Shown: positions 28,786-39,919, numbered from the stretch's first letter. The stretch is 64,000 nt of DNA from Clostridia bacterium (GCA_021202395.1 JAJQDC010000006.1:1-64000), one strand, 5' to 3'. The notes: a model not told the origin generated them from the sequence alone. A program made the numbers and translations.

Positions 28786-29232
28786 TTACTCTTCCGGCTC
28801 TACCGATACGGTTACCTTTGCGGTAACGCCTTCACACAGGCGGACTTCCACTTCGTACTCACCCAAAGACTTAAGAGTCTGGTCAAGCACGATCTTGCGC
28901 TTATCTACGTCGTAGCCCGCTGCAGAAAGCCCGTCGGCAATGTTCTGTGCGGTAACCGAGCCGAACAGCTTGCCGTTTGCACCTGCTTTGATTTTTACGG
29001 GAATCTTTTTATTTTTTAGTTCAGCCGCCATAGCAACGCAAGCTTTGCGCTCTTCTTCTTTATGGTATGCAGCCGAAGCCTGCTTCTGCTTGATGTCGTT
29101 AAGCTTTACCGAAGTAGCTTCTTCTGCAAGTTTATATTTAAACAGATAGTTGCGGGCGTAGCCGTCGTTTACTTCCTTTACTTCGCCCTTTTTACCCTGC
29201 CCTTTTACGTCTTGCAATAAAATAACTTTCAT
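28786..29232 (-). CDS. rplI: 50S ribosomal protein L9
   Basis: [30 protein letters not shown]. Confidence 0.97.
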   Translation of the reverse strand: MKVILLQDVKGQGKKGEVKEVNDGYARNYLFKYKLAEEATSVKLNDIKQKQASAAYHKEEERKACVAMAAELKNKKIPVKIKAGANGKLFGSVTAQNIADGLSAAGYDVDKRKIVLDQTLKSLGEYEVEVRLCEGVTAKVTVSVEPEE

Positions 29233-29366
29233 AATACTACCTTTAATGCCCCTGATGTAAGTTTTTTTTGTAATTTTATTTTAATATTTTTTTTACCGTT
29301 TGTCAATACCCGCCAGCCAATAATGGGTAATTATTTGGGGCGGGTAGCGATTAATAAAATTAATTA

Positions 29367-30770
29367 TCAATCTGCCGTTGCCACTTCTGCGGCTGTCTGG
29401 AACTTTTTATTATCTTTCTTTTTGAAAATAAAGAAGAAACATATACATATAATAAGCTGGGCATAAGTTCCGAACGCACCAAAGAAACCTATCTGAAAGA
29501 GCGTGGCATCCGCCATATTTGATATGATTAGTATAATCGGGATACGCACGCAGAAAGCACCGATTAGCCCCTGCACCATTGAAAAGGTAGTATGCCCCTG
29601 TCCGTTGAAATAGCCCATTATCATAAGCAGCAGACAGGCGACAAGCGCATCCGCCGCGTAGCCTTTCAGATATAGCGCCGCATATTCAATGCTTTTTTCG
29701 TTTGAAGTGAAAATACTTGATATAGCGCTTCCGCCAAATACACATAAAGAAGCCAGCAATATACCGCCGACTATAGCGGCAAAAATCATATATATCAGCC
29801 CTTTTTTAATCCTTTTCGGCTGTTTCGCGCCTACATTCTGCGCTGTAAATACCGACATTGACTGCAAGAACGCTACAGGCAAAGCCATCATAAACGCCGT
29901 TAATTTATTATCTACCGCATAGCCCGCGGCAATAAATTCCCACTGTGTAGGGTCGCTGCCCAGTTTATTGGCTACGGAATTGATAACCACGAAAGAAAAG
30001 TTAGTCAAAAAGTCCTGGCAAGCAAGGGGAATACCGGCTATAAGTATAGACTTTGTCTGTCCCTTGTTGAAACGTATAAATTTTAATTTTACGTCAAACG
30101 GCAGTTTTTTACGGGCAAGAATAACTAATGAGATTACAACGCTTACAGCCTGTGCCGATATGGTTGCAACGGCAACGCCCGCCACGCCCATTTTTGCCAC
30201 GATAACAAGCAGCAGGTCAAGCCCGATATTTACAACGCAGGCAATACCTACAAATACAAGCGGAAGGTTAGAGTTACCTATGCCCTTGAAAAGTCCGCTT
30301 ATGCCATTATAGGCGGTTACGAATATAAGCCCGCCGCCGCAAATACGTAAGTAAAGAGTAGTCTGTTCAACGTCGGGCGCGTTCATCCATTTCGCGAAGA
30401 ATGGCGCGCCTACTTCCATTATAACGGTTAAAACCACCGCTAAAACAGCAAAAATGCATATTGCTGCGCCTACCGTACGGGTTGCGCCTTCTCTGTCTTT
30501 CGCGCCGATATATCTGCCCAAAGTTACAGTGATGCCCGTGGTCAAGCCCTGTATAACGTAAGTTATCAGCGTCATAATCATACCGCCCGTGCCTACAGCC
30601 GAGCTGGCATTTACGTCTTCAACAAACTGCCCTATAACCACCAAGTCCACGGCGGCATACATCGCCTGCAGGAACGTCGCACAGAAGACGGGCAGCATAA
30701 ACTTCATTAAAGGTCCGAAAATCGCCCCTTGAGTGAGCGTACTTTTTTGTTTTGTCTTTGTTTCTGTCAT
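29367..30770 (-). CDS. MATE family efflux transporter
   Basis: Twelve-TM pattern; MKFMLPVFCATFLQAMYAAVDLVVIGQF; GFFGAFGTYAQL. Confidence 0.93.
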   Translation of the reverse strand: MTETKTKQKSTLTQGAIFGPLMKFMLPVFCATFLQAMYAAVDLVVIGQFVEDVNASSAVGTGGMIMTLITYVIQGLTTGITVTLGRYIGAKDREGATRTVGAAICIFAVLAVVLTVIMEVGAPFFAKWMNAPDVEQTTLYLRICGGGLIFVTAYNGISGLFKGIGNSNLPLVFVGIACVVNIGLDLLLVIVAKMGVAGVAVATISAQAVSVVISLVILARKKLPFDVKLKFIRFNKGQTKSILIAGIPLACQDFLTNFSFVVINSVANKLGSDPTQWEFIAAGYAVDNKLTAFMMALPVAFLQSMSVFTAQNVGAKQPKRIKKGLIYMIFAAIVGGILLASLCVFGGSAISSIFTSNEKSIEYAALYLKGYAADALVACLLLMIMGYFNGQGHTTFSMVQGLIGAFCVRIPIILIISNMADATLFQIGFFGAFGTYAQLIICICFFFIFKKKDNKKFQTAAEVATAD

Positions 30771-31393
30771 AAAGTACCCCCATTAATTTTATTTAGCAGC
30801 GGCAAAAGGGCCGAAAAATAACCCTGCTCTGCACCTAAAGCCCTCTCCAAAAGCGTTATATAACTTTCGTTCTTTTCCGCAAGCTGCTCCTTTGTCCATA
30901 CAAAAATACCGGGGTCAGTTATGCGTGAAGCACAAAGCAGTAGTTCCGCCGTTTCGTAAGGTTGTTCAATATGGAACAAATTTTGCTTGATACCTTCTTC
31001 CTCTACCTGGCAATAGATAGGTGCAAATCGCTTAAGCCCAAGAGAAAAACTCTTTTGGTGGAATTGAGCATTCTCGATATTATGCAACCCTTCTACAACA
31101 GTACCTTGACTCATCTGTATTTCAATAATTTTGTAATATTTATCAAAAACGGTCAGATTGCTGTCGGCAACTTTTTTCATTTCAGCAGCGCGCCGTTCAA
31201 GACGGCGGTCTATTACGGCATCTAAAATCTCTTCTTTACTTTTAAAATGGTAATACAAAGTGCCGCGGGCAATACCCGTCTGCTGTAAAATATCGCTTAT
31301 AGAAGTGTCGGCATAGCCCTTTGTGTTAAAAAGCTGCTCTGCCACATCCAAAATTTCGCTTTGCCTTACTTCCTTTTCTTTTGTTATACGCAT
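30767..31393 (-). CDS. TetR/AcrR family regulator
   Basis: ILDVAEQLFNTKGYADTSISDILQQTGIARGTLYYHFKSKEEIL. Confidence 0.93.
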   Translation of the reverse strand: MRITKEKEVRQSEILDVAEQLFNTKGYADTSISDILQQTGIARGTLYYHFKSKEEILDAVIDRRLERRAAEMKKVADSNLTVFDKYYKIIEIQMSQGTVVEGLHNIENAQFHQKSFSLGLKRFAPIYCQVEEEGIKQNLFHIEQPYETAELLLCASRITDPGIFVWTKEQLAEKNESYITLLERALGAEQGYFSALLPLLNKINGGTL

Positions 31394-31410
31394 AATTATC
31401 ACTCCTTTTG

Positions 31411-31465
31411 CGACCGACTGTCGGTCGGTAATATAGATTATAACCGTAATTAAAATTATTGTCAA
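31411..31465 (-). promoter_or_regulatory. TetR-MATE promoter with TetR-type operator
   Basis: TTGACA(31465-31460)-17-TATAAT(31442-31437); palindrome CGACCGA-CTG-TCGGTCG 31411-31427. Confidence 0.65.
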
Positions 31466-31590
31466 CCTAATAATAAAGATTATTGTAATAAAAACGCTGC
31501 TGCTTTGCCATAAGGTGTGGCATCATTGCGCCTTCACCAACGTATAAAAAATTTATCTCGGGGTAAAATATTTAAAAGGAGGTTTTGTAA

Positions 31591-31752
31591 ATGGAAACTA
31601 TAAATATTGGCGTTGCGTGCGACGTTAAAAACTGCAAATGGAACAGCGAAGGCTGCAACTGCACACTCTCTAAAATACACGTCGGCTGCGGCTGCGTGGG
31701 CGAAGACTGCACCTGCTGCGAAAGTTTTGTTGAACAAACCACCCTTTATTAA
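31591..31752 (+). CDS. Cys-rich microprotein, DUF1540-like, 53 aa
   Basis: METINIGVACDVKNCKWNSEGCNCTLSKIHVGCGCVGEDCTCCESFVEQTTLY; AGGAGG upstream. Confidence 0.75.
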   Translation: METINIGVACDVKNCKWNSEGCNCTLSKIHVGCGCVGEDCTCCESFVEQTTLY

Positions 31753-31758
31753 GGCTAA

Positions 31759-31797
31759 CAAAAAACCGTGTGCGTTGCAACGCACACGGTTTTACTT
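31759..31797 (+). terminator. Terminator after DUF1540-like gene
   Basis: AAAACCGTGTGCGTtgcaACGCACACGGTTTTACTTTT. Confidence 0.8.
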
Positions 31798-31806
31798 TTA
31801 TTATTT

Positions 31807-32968
31807 TTAACCGAGCAGATCTGCAATTTTACTCTGGAAAGAGGCAATCTCAGAAATGCCGTTAAGCGGGTTGCGGTTATACAGACAGGAGAACACTGCC
31901 GCCGACCAGCTTTCATCATTCTTAAACGTATAAACGTAAGAATTGAACTTATCCATAATATCTAAATCGCATAAGGAATACAGCAGCATGCCGCAGGCTA
32001 AAAGTATTGCTATGGCAAACCGCGGTAAACACAATGGCGCCAAGAACGCCGTCTGCCGTTTGCACAAAGCGGTCTTCGCGGGCACGGCTGAGCATACCTG
32101 CAACAACAATGCCGACTACAAGAACCACTATAAGCGCTATGACAAATATGCTTGCAAGCACAATTACCTGTGATATTGTTGTTGACAAGCCGATTGATTC
32201 AGAAAGATTTTCTGCAAGCGTAATAAATGAATCTACGTTGAATGCAAGGTGGTAAGCAAGATACCCTGCACCGCCTACAAGGGCTGCCACAATAAGGAAC
32301 CACAGCGCGCGCAGCACGCCTGCACGGTAACCTGCACGCAGCGCATACTGCAATACGGCTATTATAAGAAAGTCGAATATGTACGGGCTGATAAATTCCC
32401 ATACGCCGCCGGTGTATACGCTGTAAAGGCTGCCGCCTTCGGTTACAAGCGAAATCTGCGTAAAATCGAGCACGAGCAGGACTATTACCGCAAGCATGCA
32501 GCAGATAACGCAAGCTTCAACCAAAAGGTTTAAGCCGCCGAGTATTCTGTCAAACACGCCGGCTGAACCGCTCTTTTCTTTCATTTTGCGCTTTGTTAAA
32601 TCGCGGTAAGCCTTTTTGTCGTTGCGTTCAAGGGCGTCCAGAATCATCATTGTATTTTCTTCGCGTTCGTAATACGATTCGTAATAACTGCGCTTGCGCG
32701 CCGAACCCGATTTTTTGCCAATGTAATTTTTTGCCCTGTTAGACATAAATGCAAATACGAGAAGCAGACATATTGCCACCCCTATTGCAACGCAGGCGTT
32801 GATTATATCGTTTTCTGCGTCGGTTAAAGTTACGATAAGCACGGTTAACACGGCTGCCAGAATATATTCAGTAGCCCACGTTGAAGTGCGTGTGTAACCT
32901 TTTACCAGACCGACAATAAGCGATAAAACACCGATTACCGCCGCCACTCCGATTAAGACGTAAATCAT
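31807..32968 (-). pseudogene. CvpA-like multi-TM membrane protein with apparent 1-nt frameshift near 32017-32019
   Basis: ORF 31949-32968 and ORF 31807-32109 join as ...VFTAVAIAILLACGMLLYSLCDLDIMDKF... if one A of 32017-32019 is removed. Confidence 0.65.
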
Positions 32969-33008
32969 AGTATGATCTCCCGTTCACCGTTTAAGGTTGT
33001 GAAGTTTT

Positions 33009-34664
33009 TTATTTGTTGAAACTGTCCTTTAAAGAGACAATTTCTGAAAGGACGGCACCGCCGTCTGTACATTTTTTATAATAACCCGTACGGATAAGCT
33101 GGAACGCAGTGCCGTCTGCCGCCTGGGCAGCGTAGGGCTCTGCTTTGCCGCAAAGCACCTTTTCGCTTTGCAGGTTAATGCGTTCGCCGTAGTCCTGGTC
33201 GGGATATTCTTCGTCGTTCAATAAGGGGCTGTACTGCCTGAACTCTGCGTCGCAGCCGTACTTTGCGTCTACCCACTGCACAACGCCCTTTGCCTTTACG
33301 TCGCAGGGCAGCCCGCTTCCGCTTTTAGATTCGGGGAAGTAAGTGCATTCAAGGTACTGCACGTTGCCGCTTTCATCGGTAACGGCTCTGTCGCAGCGGA
33401 TGATGTACGCACCTTTAAGGCGCACCGTTCCGCCCTGGGTAAGCCGCTTATATTTGGGCGGGGGAACCAATGCAAAGTCTTCCCGCTCGATATACAGCGT
33501 ACCTGTGAACTTTACCTTGCGGCTGCCAAGTTCGGGATGTAAAGGATGCTTTTCTACTTCAAGCTCTTCTTCGCCCGAATAGTTGGTTATAACCACCTTA
33601 ACGGGGTCTGTTACAGCCATTGCCCTTTCGGCAGTGTCGTTCAGCTCATCGCGGATAAAACTGTCTAACTGGGCGATATTTACTACCGAATAGCCCTTTG
33701 CAACGCCCACGTCGGCAACGAATTTCTTAAGCGCCGTAGGCGGAACACCCCTGTTTTTAAGCCCCATAAGGGTGGGCATACGGGGGTCGTCCCACCCCCT
33801 TACAAGCCCTTCGTCTACAAGTTTTTTAAGATACCTTTTAGACATAAGGGTGTTTGTAATGTTAAGCCTTGCAAACTCTATCTGCCTGGGAACGGGCGGT
33901 TTAAAGCCCGCTTTTTCTATCACCCAGTCGTACAGCGGGCGGTGGTTTTCAAACTCTAACGAACAAAGCGAATGTGTAATGCCTTCAAATGCGTCAGAGA
34001 GCGGGTGAGCAAAGTCGTACATAGGGTAGATGCACCACTTGTCGCCCGTGCGGTAGTGGCTTACGTGCGCTATGCGATAGATAACGGGATCGCGCATGTT
34101 TATGTTGGGCGAAGACATATCTATTTTTGCACGCAGCACTTTTGCGCCGTCGGGGTATTTGCCCGCCTTCATCTCGCGGAAGAGCGTTAAATTTTCTTCT
34201 ACGCTGCGGTTGCGGTAGGGCGACGGCGTGCCAGGTTCGGTGAGCGTTCCCCTTGTGGCGGTAATTTCTTCTGCCGAAAGGTCGCACACATAGGCGTTAC
34301 CGTCTTTTATATACTTTTCTGCAACTTCGTAAAGTTTGTCGTAGTAATCTGACGCAAACAGCAGCCTGTCATATTTGTAACCGAGCCAGTCCAACGCTTC
34401 GGTTATGGAGTTTACGTATTCGTAATCTTCTTTGGCGGGGTTGGTATCGTCCATACGAAGGTTAAGTTTGCCGCCGTACTTTTCTTTTACGCCGAAATTT
34501 ATTGAAAGGGCTTTTACGTGCCCTATATGCAGGTAACCGTTCGGCTCGGGCGGAAAACGCACCATTATTTTGTTACCCGTACTTTCAAACTTGCCCGCGG
34601 CAAGTTCTTCGTTTATTATCTGTTCTATAAAGTTGGTCGCTTCAGGTAGTTCTTTTATATCCAT
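33009..34664 (-). CDS. glnS: Glutaminyl-tRNA synthetase
   Basis: VRFPPEPNGYLHIGHVKA; LNLRMDDTNPAKE; NTLMSKRYLKKLV. Confidence 0.96.
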   Translation of the reverse strand: MDIKELPEATNFIEQIINEELAAGKFESTGNKIMVRFPPEPNGYLHIGHVKALSINFGVKEKYGGKLNLRMDDTNPAKEDYEYVNSITEALDWLGYKYDRLLFASDYYDKLYEVAEKYIKDGNAYVCDLSAEEITATRGTLTEPGTPSPYRNRSVEENLTLFREMKAGKYPDGAKVLRAKIDMSSPNINMRDPVIYRIAHVSHYRTGDKWCIYPMYDFAHPLSDAFEGITHSLCSLEFENHRPLYDWVIEKAGFKPPVPRQIEFARLNITNTLMSKRYLKKLVDEGLVRGWDDPRMPTLMGLKNRGVPPTALKKFVADVGVAKGYSVVNIAQLDSFIRDELNDTAERAMAVTDPVKVVITNYSGEEELEVEKHPLHPELGSRKVKFTGTLYIEREDFALVPPPKYKRLTQGGTVRLKGAYIIRCDRAVTDESGNVQYLECTYFPESKSGSGLPCDVKAKGVVQWVDAKYGCDAEFRQYSPLLNDEEYPDQDYGERINLQSEKVLCGKAEPYAAQAADGTAFQLIRTGYYKKCTDGGAVLSEIVSLKDSFNK

Positions 34665-34721
34665 ATTCTTTCTTCTGAAATATATTTTTTAAAGTTTTGT
34701 GAACAGTGAGCTATACTTGTT

Positions 34722-34819
34722 GGAGATCTCTCCACTACGGTCGAGATGACAGCTCTACGAGCTGTACAGCCCCGTGGGCTGTCATTTCGACTGGAGCAAG
34801 GCGGAATGGAGAAATCTCC
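34722..34819. repeat. Intergenic repeat family R1, copy b
   Basis: ACAGCTC/GAGCTGT then ACAGCCC/GGGCTGT; GGAGATCTC...GAGAAATCTCC ends. Confidence 0.7.
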
Positions 34820-34924
34820 TACCCTTCTACGCTCATTGTACCAAAGCAACAGTGTTACTTATGCTCACCTTACCACTTTTATACGATTCTTCGCTTACGC
34901 TCTGAATGACAAATAAAGCAATTA

Positions 34925-35056
34925 CGTTGTCCCGCTCTTGGCTCCCTTATTAGGGGAGCTGGCGCACAGCGCCTGAGGGGTTCACCTTATTATACGACAC
35001 AAACCCTTCCCCCACTTCGTGGTCCCCCTTCCCTAATAAGGACGGCAAGAGTGGTA
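34925..35056. repeat. Repeat family R3 (CCCCTCATCC / CCCTTATTAGGGGAGC type)
   Basis: gctcccttattaggggagctggcgc...cccttccctaataaggac; similar to other intergenic blocks in the window. Confidence 0.5.
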
Positions 35057-35082
35057 TTGCGCCGCTTATTGGAATTTTGTTT

Positions 35083-36744
35083 TTAGGATAAGCCGGTTAT
35101 GTTGCCATCCCCATCAATATCAATATGCTCCGCGGCGGGAATCTTTCCCAGACTGGGCATAAGGTTTATATCGCCTGCCACGGCCACTATAAAGCCTGCA
35201 CCGCCCTTGTATATTATATCGCGCACATACACCGTAAAATGTTCGGGGCGGGCAAGTTTTTTGGGGTCGTCAGAAAGGGAATACTGCGTTTTTGCAATAA
35301 TCACGGGAAGGCTGCCCACCCCCTTCTTTTCTAAATCTGCAATCTTTTGCTGCGCTTCGGGCGAGAATGTAACGCCGTCGCCGCCGTAAATTTTTGTTAC
35401 TACGTCCTGTATCTTTTTGCCTATACCGTCATTAAGGTCGTAAGCGTAGTGCAGCTGCGAAGGCTTTGAGCATTCTTCTATAACGGCAGCGGCAAGCTCT
35501 TTGCCGCCTTCACCGCCCTTTAAGAACACGTCGGTAAACACCGCCCTTGCGCCTGCCTGCGCACAGGCAGACAGTACTGCGTCTATTTCTGCAGCCGTAT
35601 CGGTGGCAAACCTGTTCATAGCCACAACTACGGGCTTTTTGTAAACGTTTTTAATATTTTCTATATGCTTTAACAGGTTGGGTATACCAGCCTTTAATGC
35701 TGTTAAATTTTCCTGCGAAAGTTCTGCCTTGGCGGCGCCGCCGTGCAGCTTTAACGCCTTTACGGTGGCAACTATTACCACACAGTCGGGCTGGATGCCC
35801 GCAACGCGGCACTTGGTATCCAAAAACTTTTCTGCACCAAGGTCTGCACCGAAGCCTGCTTCCGTTACGGTGTAATCTGACAATGTCATTGCCGTGTATG
35901 TAGCCCTTACGCTGTTGCAGCCGTGCGCAATGTTTGCAAACGGACCGCCGTGTACTATTGCAGGTGTACCTTCAAGCGTCTGCACAAGGTTGGGCTTTAT
36001 GGCGTCCTTTAACAGGGTAGCCATTGCGCCGTGCACGTTTAGCTGGCGTGCATACACAAAGTTGCCGTCTTCATCTTCGCCGACTACAATATTTGCTATG
36101 CGTCTTTTTAAATCGGCAAGGTCTGTTGCAAGGCACAGTATTGCCATAATTTCGCTTGCGGCGGTAATTTCAAACGCTTCCTGGCGGCGGTAACTTTCAC
36201 AGCCCTTCATGCTGCCCGCTTCCACGTTAAGGGTGATATTCCTTAGTGCCCTGTCGTTCATATCCATGCAGCGTTTAAAATACACGTTTTTGATTTTAAG
36301 CGCGTTGCCGCGGAAGATATGGTTGTCTATCACGGCGCACAAAAGGTTGTTTGCCGAAGTAATTGCATGAAGGTCGCCCGTAAAGTGCAGGTTGATATCT
36401 GCCATGGGCACTACCTGCGCGTAGCCGCCGCCTGCCGCACCGCCCTTTATGCCGAACACGGGGCCAAGAGAAGGTTCCCTTAACGCAAGGCAGACTTTTT
36501 TGCCCAGCTGTGCCATGCCGTCGGCAAGCCCGATAGATACGGTGGTTTTGCCTTCGCCGCTGGCTGTGGGGTTTATGGCGGTTACAAGCACAAGCTTAGA
36601 TCTGGGGTTTACCTTTGGTAAATTTATCTTTGCCTTGTACTTGCCGTAAAGTTCAAGCTCGTCTTCGCCGATACCTAATTTAGCGGCAATTTCTGTTATG
36701 GGGCGCAGTTTGCAGCTTTCTGCAATTTCTATATCAGACAACAT
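35083..36744 (-). CDS. fhs: Formate--tetrahydrofolate ligase
   Basis: TAINPTASGEGKTTVSIGLADGMAQLGKKVCLALREPSLGPVFGIKGGAAGGGYAQVVPM. Confidence 0.97.
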   Translation of the reverse strand: MLSDIEIAESCKLRPITEIAAKLGIGEDELELYGKYKAKINLPKVNPRSKLVLVTAINPTASGEGKTTVSIGLADGMAQLGKKVCLALREPSLGPVFGIKGGAAGGGYAQVVPMADINLHFTGDLHAITSANNLLCAVIDNHIFRGNALKIKNVYFKRCMDMNDRALRNITLNVEAGSMKGCESYRRQEAFEITAASEIMAILCLATDLADLKRRIANIVVGEDEDGNFVYARQLNVHGAMATLLKDAIKPNLVQTLEGTPAIVHGGPFANIAHGCNSVRATYTAMTLSDYTVTEAGFGADLGAEKFLDTKCRVAGIQPDCVVIVATVKALKLHGGAAKAELSQENLTALKAGIPNLLKHIENIKNVYKKPVVVAMNRFATDTAAEIDAVLSACAQAGARAVFTDVFLKGGEGGKELAAAVIEECSKPSQLHYAYDLNDGIGKKIQDVVTKIYGGDGVTFSPEAQQKIADLEKKGVGSLPVIIAKTQYSLSDDPKKLARPEHFTVYVRDIIYKGGAGFIVAVAGDINLMPSLGKIPAAEHIDIDGDGNITGLS

Positions 36745-37007
36745 ATTCCACCTTTACATGCAATAACAATATTATAGCCATATAATTATACCACAGAACC
36801 TTGGCAAAAGTACATACTTTACGGCATATTTTTTTATTTTATTGTCAAATTTTTTTTGCAGATACCCCATTTTTTGGAATTTTTTTGTCTTTACACCCGC
36901 GCGGAACGGCTTTTAAGGCGCAATCGCTTGACTTGTAAGGATAATTTTACTAAAATTGAGTTAATGATTTTTTATTGCGGCGGTGCCGCGTGAAGGAGAA
37001 ATTTTTT

Positions 37008-38411
37008 ATGGCTGACAAAAAAAGAGCGGTTACACAGGAAAAACTTGTTGCGCTCTGCAAGAACAGAGGGTTTATTTTCCCCGGCAGCGAAATATACGGC
37101 GGGCTTGCCAACACATGGGACTACGGTCCCCTTGGCGTGGAACTTAAAAATAACGTAAAAAAAGCGTGGTGGGCAAAGTTTGTACAGCAGAACACCCTTA
37201 ACACGGGGCTTGACTGCGCTATACTTATGAACCCCAGGACGTGGAAGGCGAGCGGGCACATAGGCGGCTTTTCCGACCCCCTTATGGACTGCAGGAACTG
37301 TAAGACAAGGCACCGCGCCGACAACCTTGTGGAAGACTACTGCAAGAAGCATAAACTTGACTTGAAAGTAGAAGCTATGGATAACGACGCTTTGGAAGCG
37401 TTTATACAGGAAAAGGGCGTCGTATGCCCCGTTTGCGGCAAGAGCGACTTTACCCCCATACGTAAATTCAACCTTATGTTCAAGACCTTCCAGGGCGTAA
37501 CCGAAGACACAACCAACACCGTTTATCTCCGCCCCGAAACGGCACAGGGCATATTTGTAAACTTTAAGAACGTACAGCGCACCACCCGTATGCGCGTTCC
37601 CTTCGGCATTGGCCAGATAGGTAAGTCCTTCCGCAACGAAATTACCCCGGGTAACTTTATTTTCCGCGTAAGGGAATTTGAACAGATGGAACTTGAATTT
37701 TTCTGCAAGCCCGGTACAGACCTTGAATGGTTCTACTACTGGAAAGACTTCTGCAAAAACTGGCTGCTGTCTTTAGGCTTAAAGGAAGAAAATATAAAGA
37801 TGCGCGATCACTCGCCCGAAGAGCTTTGCTTCTATTCCAAGGCGACTACCGACTTTGAATACAACTTTGCGTTCGGCTGGGGAGAACTATGGGGCGTTGC
37901 CGACAGGACGGACTACGACCTTACGCAGCACCAGAATGAAAGCGGCGAGAGCATGGAATACACCGACCCCGCCACGAACGAAAAATATATACCCTATGTA
38001 ATAGAGCCTTCTTTGGGCGTAGAAAGGATGGTGCTTGCACTTTTGACCGACGCCTATGACGAAGAAGTGATAGACGCACAAAAGAACGACGTAAGAACGG
38101 TAATGCACCTGCACCCGTTTATTGCACCCTATAAGGCGGCGGTACTTCCCCTTCAGAAGAACCTTACCGACAAGGCGCAGGAACTTTACGCACAGCTTGC
38201 GAAAAAGTTTTCTGTTACGTACGACGTTACGGGCAGCATAGGAAAGCGTTACCGCAGGCAGGACGAAATAGGAACGCCCTATTGCATAACCGTTGACTTT
38301 GACACCCTTGAAGACAACACCGTAACCGTGCGCGACCGCGACAGTATGCAGCAGATAAGGCTGAACATAGACGAGCTTGAAGCTTACATTGAAAAGGGCA
38401 TTGAATTTTAA
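37008..38411 (+). CDS. glyQS: Glycyl-tRNA synthetase (single-chain type)
   Basis: [61 protein letters not shown]. Confidence 0.96.
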   Translation: MADKKRAVTQEKLVALCKNRGFIFPGSEIYGGLANTWDYGPLGVELKNNVKKAWWAKFVQQNTLNTGLDCAILMNPRTWKASGHIGGFSDPLMDCRNCKTRHRADNLVEDYCKKHKLDLKVEAMDNDALEAFIQEKGVVCPVCGKSDFTPIRKFNLMFKTFQGVTEDTTNTVYLRPETAQGIFVNFKNVQRTTRMRVPFGIGQIGKSFRNEITPGNFIFRVREFEQMELEFFCKPGTDLEWFYYWKDFCKNWLLSLGLKEENIKMRDHSPEELCFYSKATTDFEYNFAFGWGELWGVADRTDYDLTQHQNESGESMEYTDPATNEKYIPYVIEPSLGVERMVLALLTDAYDEEVIDAQKNDVRTVMHLHPFIAPYKAAVLPLQKNLTDKAQELYAQLAKKFSVTYDVTGSIGKRYRRQDEIGTPYCITVDFDTLEDNTVTVRDRDSMQQIRLNIDELEAYIEKGIEF

Positions 38412-38423
38412 CTGAAAATATTT

Positions 38424-38457
38424 AAAAAAAGGACGAAAAATATTTCGTCCTTTTTTT
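38424..38457. terminator. Bidirectional terminator after glyQS
   Basis: AAAAAAAGGACGAAaaataTTTCGTCCTTTTTTT. Confidence 0.85.
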
Positions 38458-38494
38458 GCGTTATACGGTTTATTGGTGCGGATATATGGCTGAA

Positions 38495-39538
38495 TTATTC
38501 GTCGTCATCGTCGCCGAGCACGCCCTTTATGATAGACTTACCTATCTTTTTGCCGACGCTTGCGAATATGCCGCTTTTACCCTGCTTTTTAGCCTTTTTC
38601 TTAGATTCGTCTATGCTGCCTTCCATGCCCATATCCTTTGTGGGGTTAAAGTTTACGTAGCCGCATTCGTAAGCATAAGCAAACACCTTTTTAAATACCC
38701 CTTCCACTATGTCCCGTTCATTTTCAGGGTATTCGTCTGCCGCCGCATAGATGGCAGAAGCGTCTATTTCCGTTATGTACTTTTTACCCATACGGGGGAT
38801 AAGGTAGCCGTCTATACACCGCCCTATATCTTCGATATATTTGGGTGAAACCTTTTTTACAGAAGAGCGGTCGCTGCCGCCGCTGCACACAAGCTGGTAC
38901 CATTCTAACAGCACTTTAGAAAATCTGGTTTTGCCCTTTGCGGGGGATGTAGCCCACCTTGCAAGGTTTGCTATTCCGCCGAAGATAATGGGCACCGCCT
39001 GTATGACGATTATCACTATAGACACTATTACAAGCACCACCTGCAGCGCAAGGTCAACAGAATTTACTGCGCTTAAAGAGCTTACCACTATAGACACAAC
39101 CGCCATTGCGATAGAAAGTATACGTATGCTGAAGCGGAAGTACTTTAACGCTTTGTTATATTTTTTTACCGTTTTTGTGTTGGCTTTATTTGAGCTTGCC
39201 GTAACGCACAAAAGCAGAATTACTAAAATTACGTAAACAGCCAACAGTGCGTAGACGGTAATTTCTAACCCGAGCGAAAGCTTGCCCGTTACCATAGACC
39301 AGACGTTGTACGCCGCATACAGCATGGTGAAGATTATGCCGCAGATGAGCGAAAAAATGTTGAGCCTGCGGGATATTACCGCACGGTTTTTATAAATATT
39401 TAGTATAAAGCTGCGTATGTCGTATACGTCTTTGGCTAACGTAAAGGTTTCTTCGGCAGAGATGGTGTGCCTTACCTGGCGGATATACTCTTCCTGCTCT
39501 TCGTCTTCCTGTTCGGTATTTATCTCTTTTTCATTCAT
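38495..39538 (-). CDS. Predicted membrane protein of unknown function
   Basis: Acidic N-terminus, several TM segments, Lys-rich C-terminus. Confidence 0.6.
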   Translation of the reverse strand: MNEKEINTEQEDEEQEEYIRQVRHTISAEETFTLAKDVYDIRSFILNIYKNRAVISRRLNIFSLICGIIFTMLYAAYNVWSMVTGKLSLGLEITVYALLAVYVILVILLLCVTASSNKANTKTVKKYNKALKYFRFSIRILSIAMAVVSIVVSSLSAVNSVDLALQVVLVIVSIVIIVIQAVPIIFGGIANLARWATSPAKGKTRFSKVLLEWYQLVCSGGSDRSSVKKVSPKYIEDIGRCIDGYLIPRMGKKYITEIDASAIYAAADEYPENERDIVEGVFKKVFAYAYECGYVNFNPTKDMGMEGSIDESKKKAKKQGKSGIFASVGKKIGKSIIKGVLGDDDDE

Positions 39539-39639
39539 ATGTGTATTCCTCTTGGTTATTATACCACATTGCGGCGCAAGAAAGCAATAGTTATTTTTGC
39601 TCTCTCTTGGCTTCATTATTCTTATGCAAATCGGCTAAC

Positions 39640-39847
39640 CAAGTACGTCATTGCGAGCGAAGTGTGGCAATCTCGCCAGAGCGTAGCGGCTGGCGCCCGA
39701 TTAGTATTTCCGCCCATTCAATGCCTTTTACCGCATTTATAAAAACGTTAATATTTTTAAACATTGCTTCTGCCGTCGCAGTTGGTCGTTCGCGAGCCGC
39801 GGTTCGATACCGCTCCCGCGGGATCCTTCGCTTTCGCTCAGGATGAC
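39640..39847. repeat. Repeat family R2 copy (MITE-like)
   Basis: GTCATTGCGAGCG...GTGTGGCAATCTCGCC at left; AT-rich core; GGATCC..CAGGATGACG at right. Confidence 0.6.
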
Positions 39848-39919
39848 GTTAAGGCTACTGGCGTTTATAATAATGTATACGTTATTATCCCCTTATCCGT
39901 CGGCTATGCCGCCAACCGA

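Noticed and set aside
36840-37008. T-box leader before glyQS
   Set aside because: No T-box consensus (UGGGUGGNACCGCG-like) or specifier structure; only a promoter-like TTGACT-17-TAAAAT and a small GCGGC hairpin
39541-39846. Overlapping plus-strand ORFs at 39467-39846 (e.g. ...HCERSVAISPERSGWRP...)
   Set aside because: They translate the R2 repeat and the 5' end of the antisense gene; the same peptide fragments recur at other R2 copies (e.g. 56972-57226)
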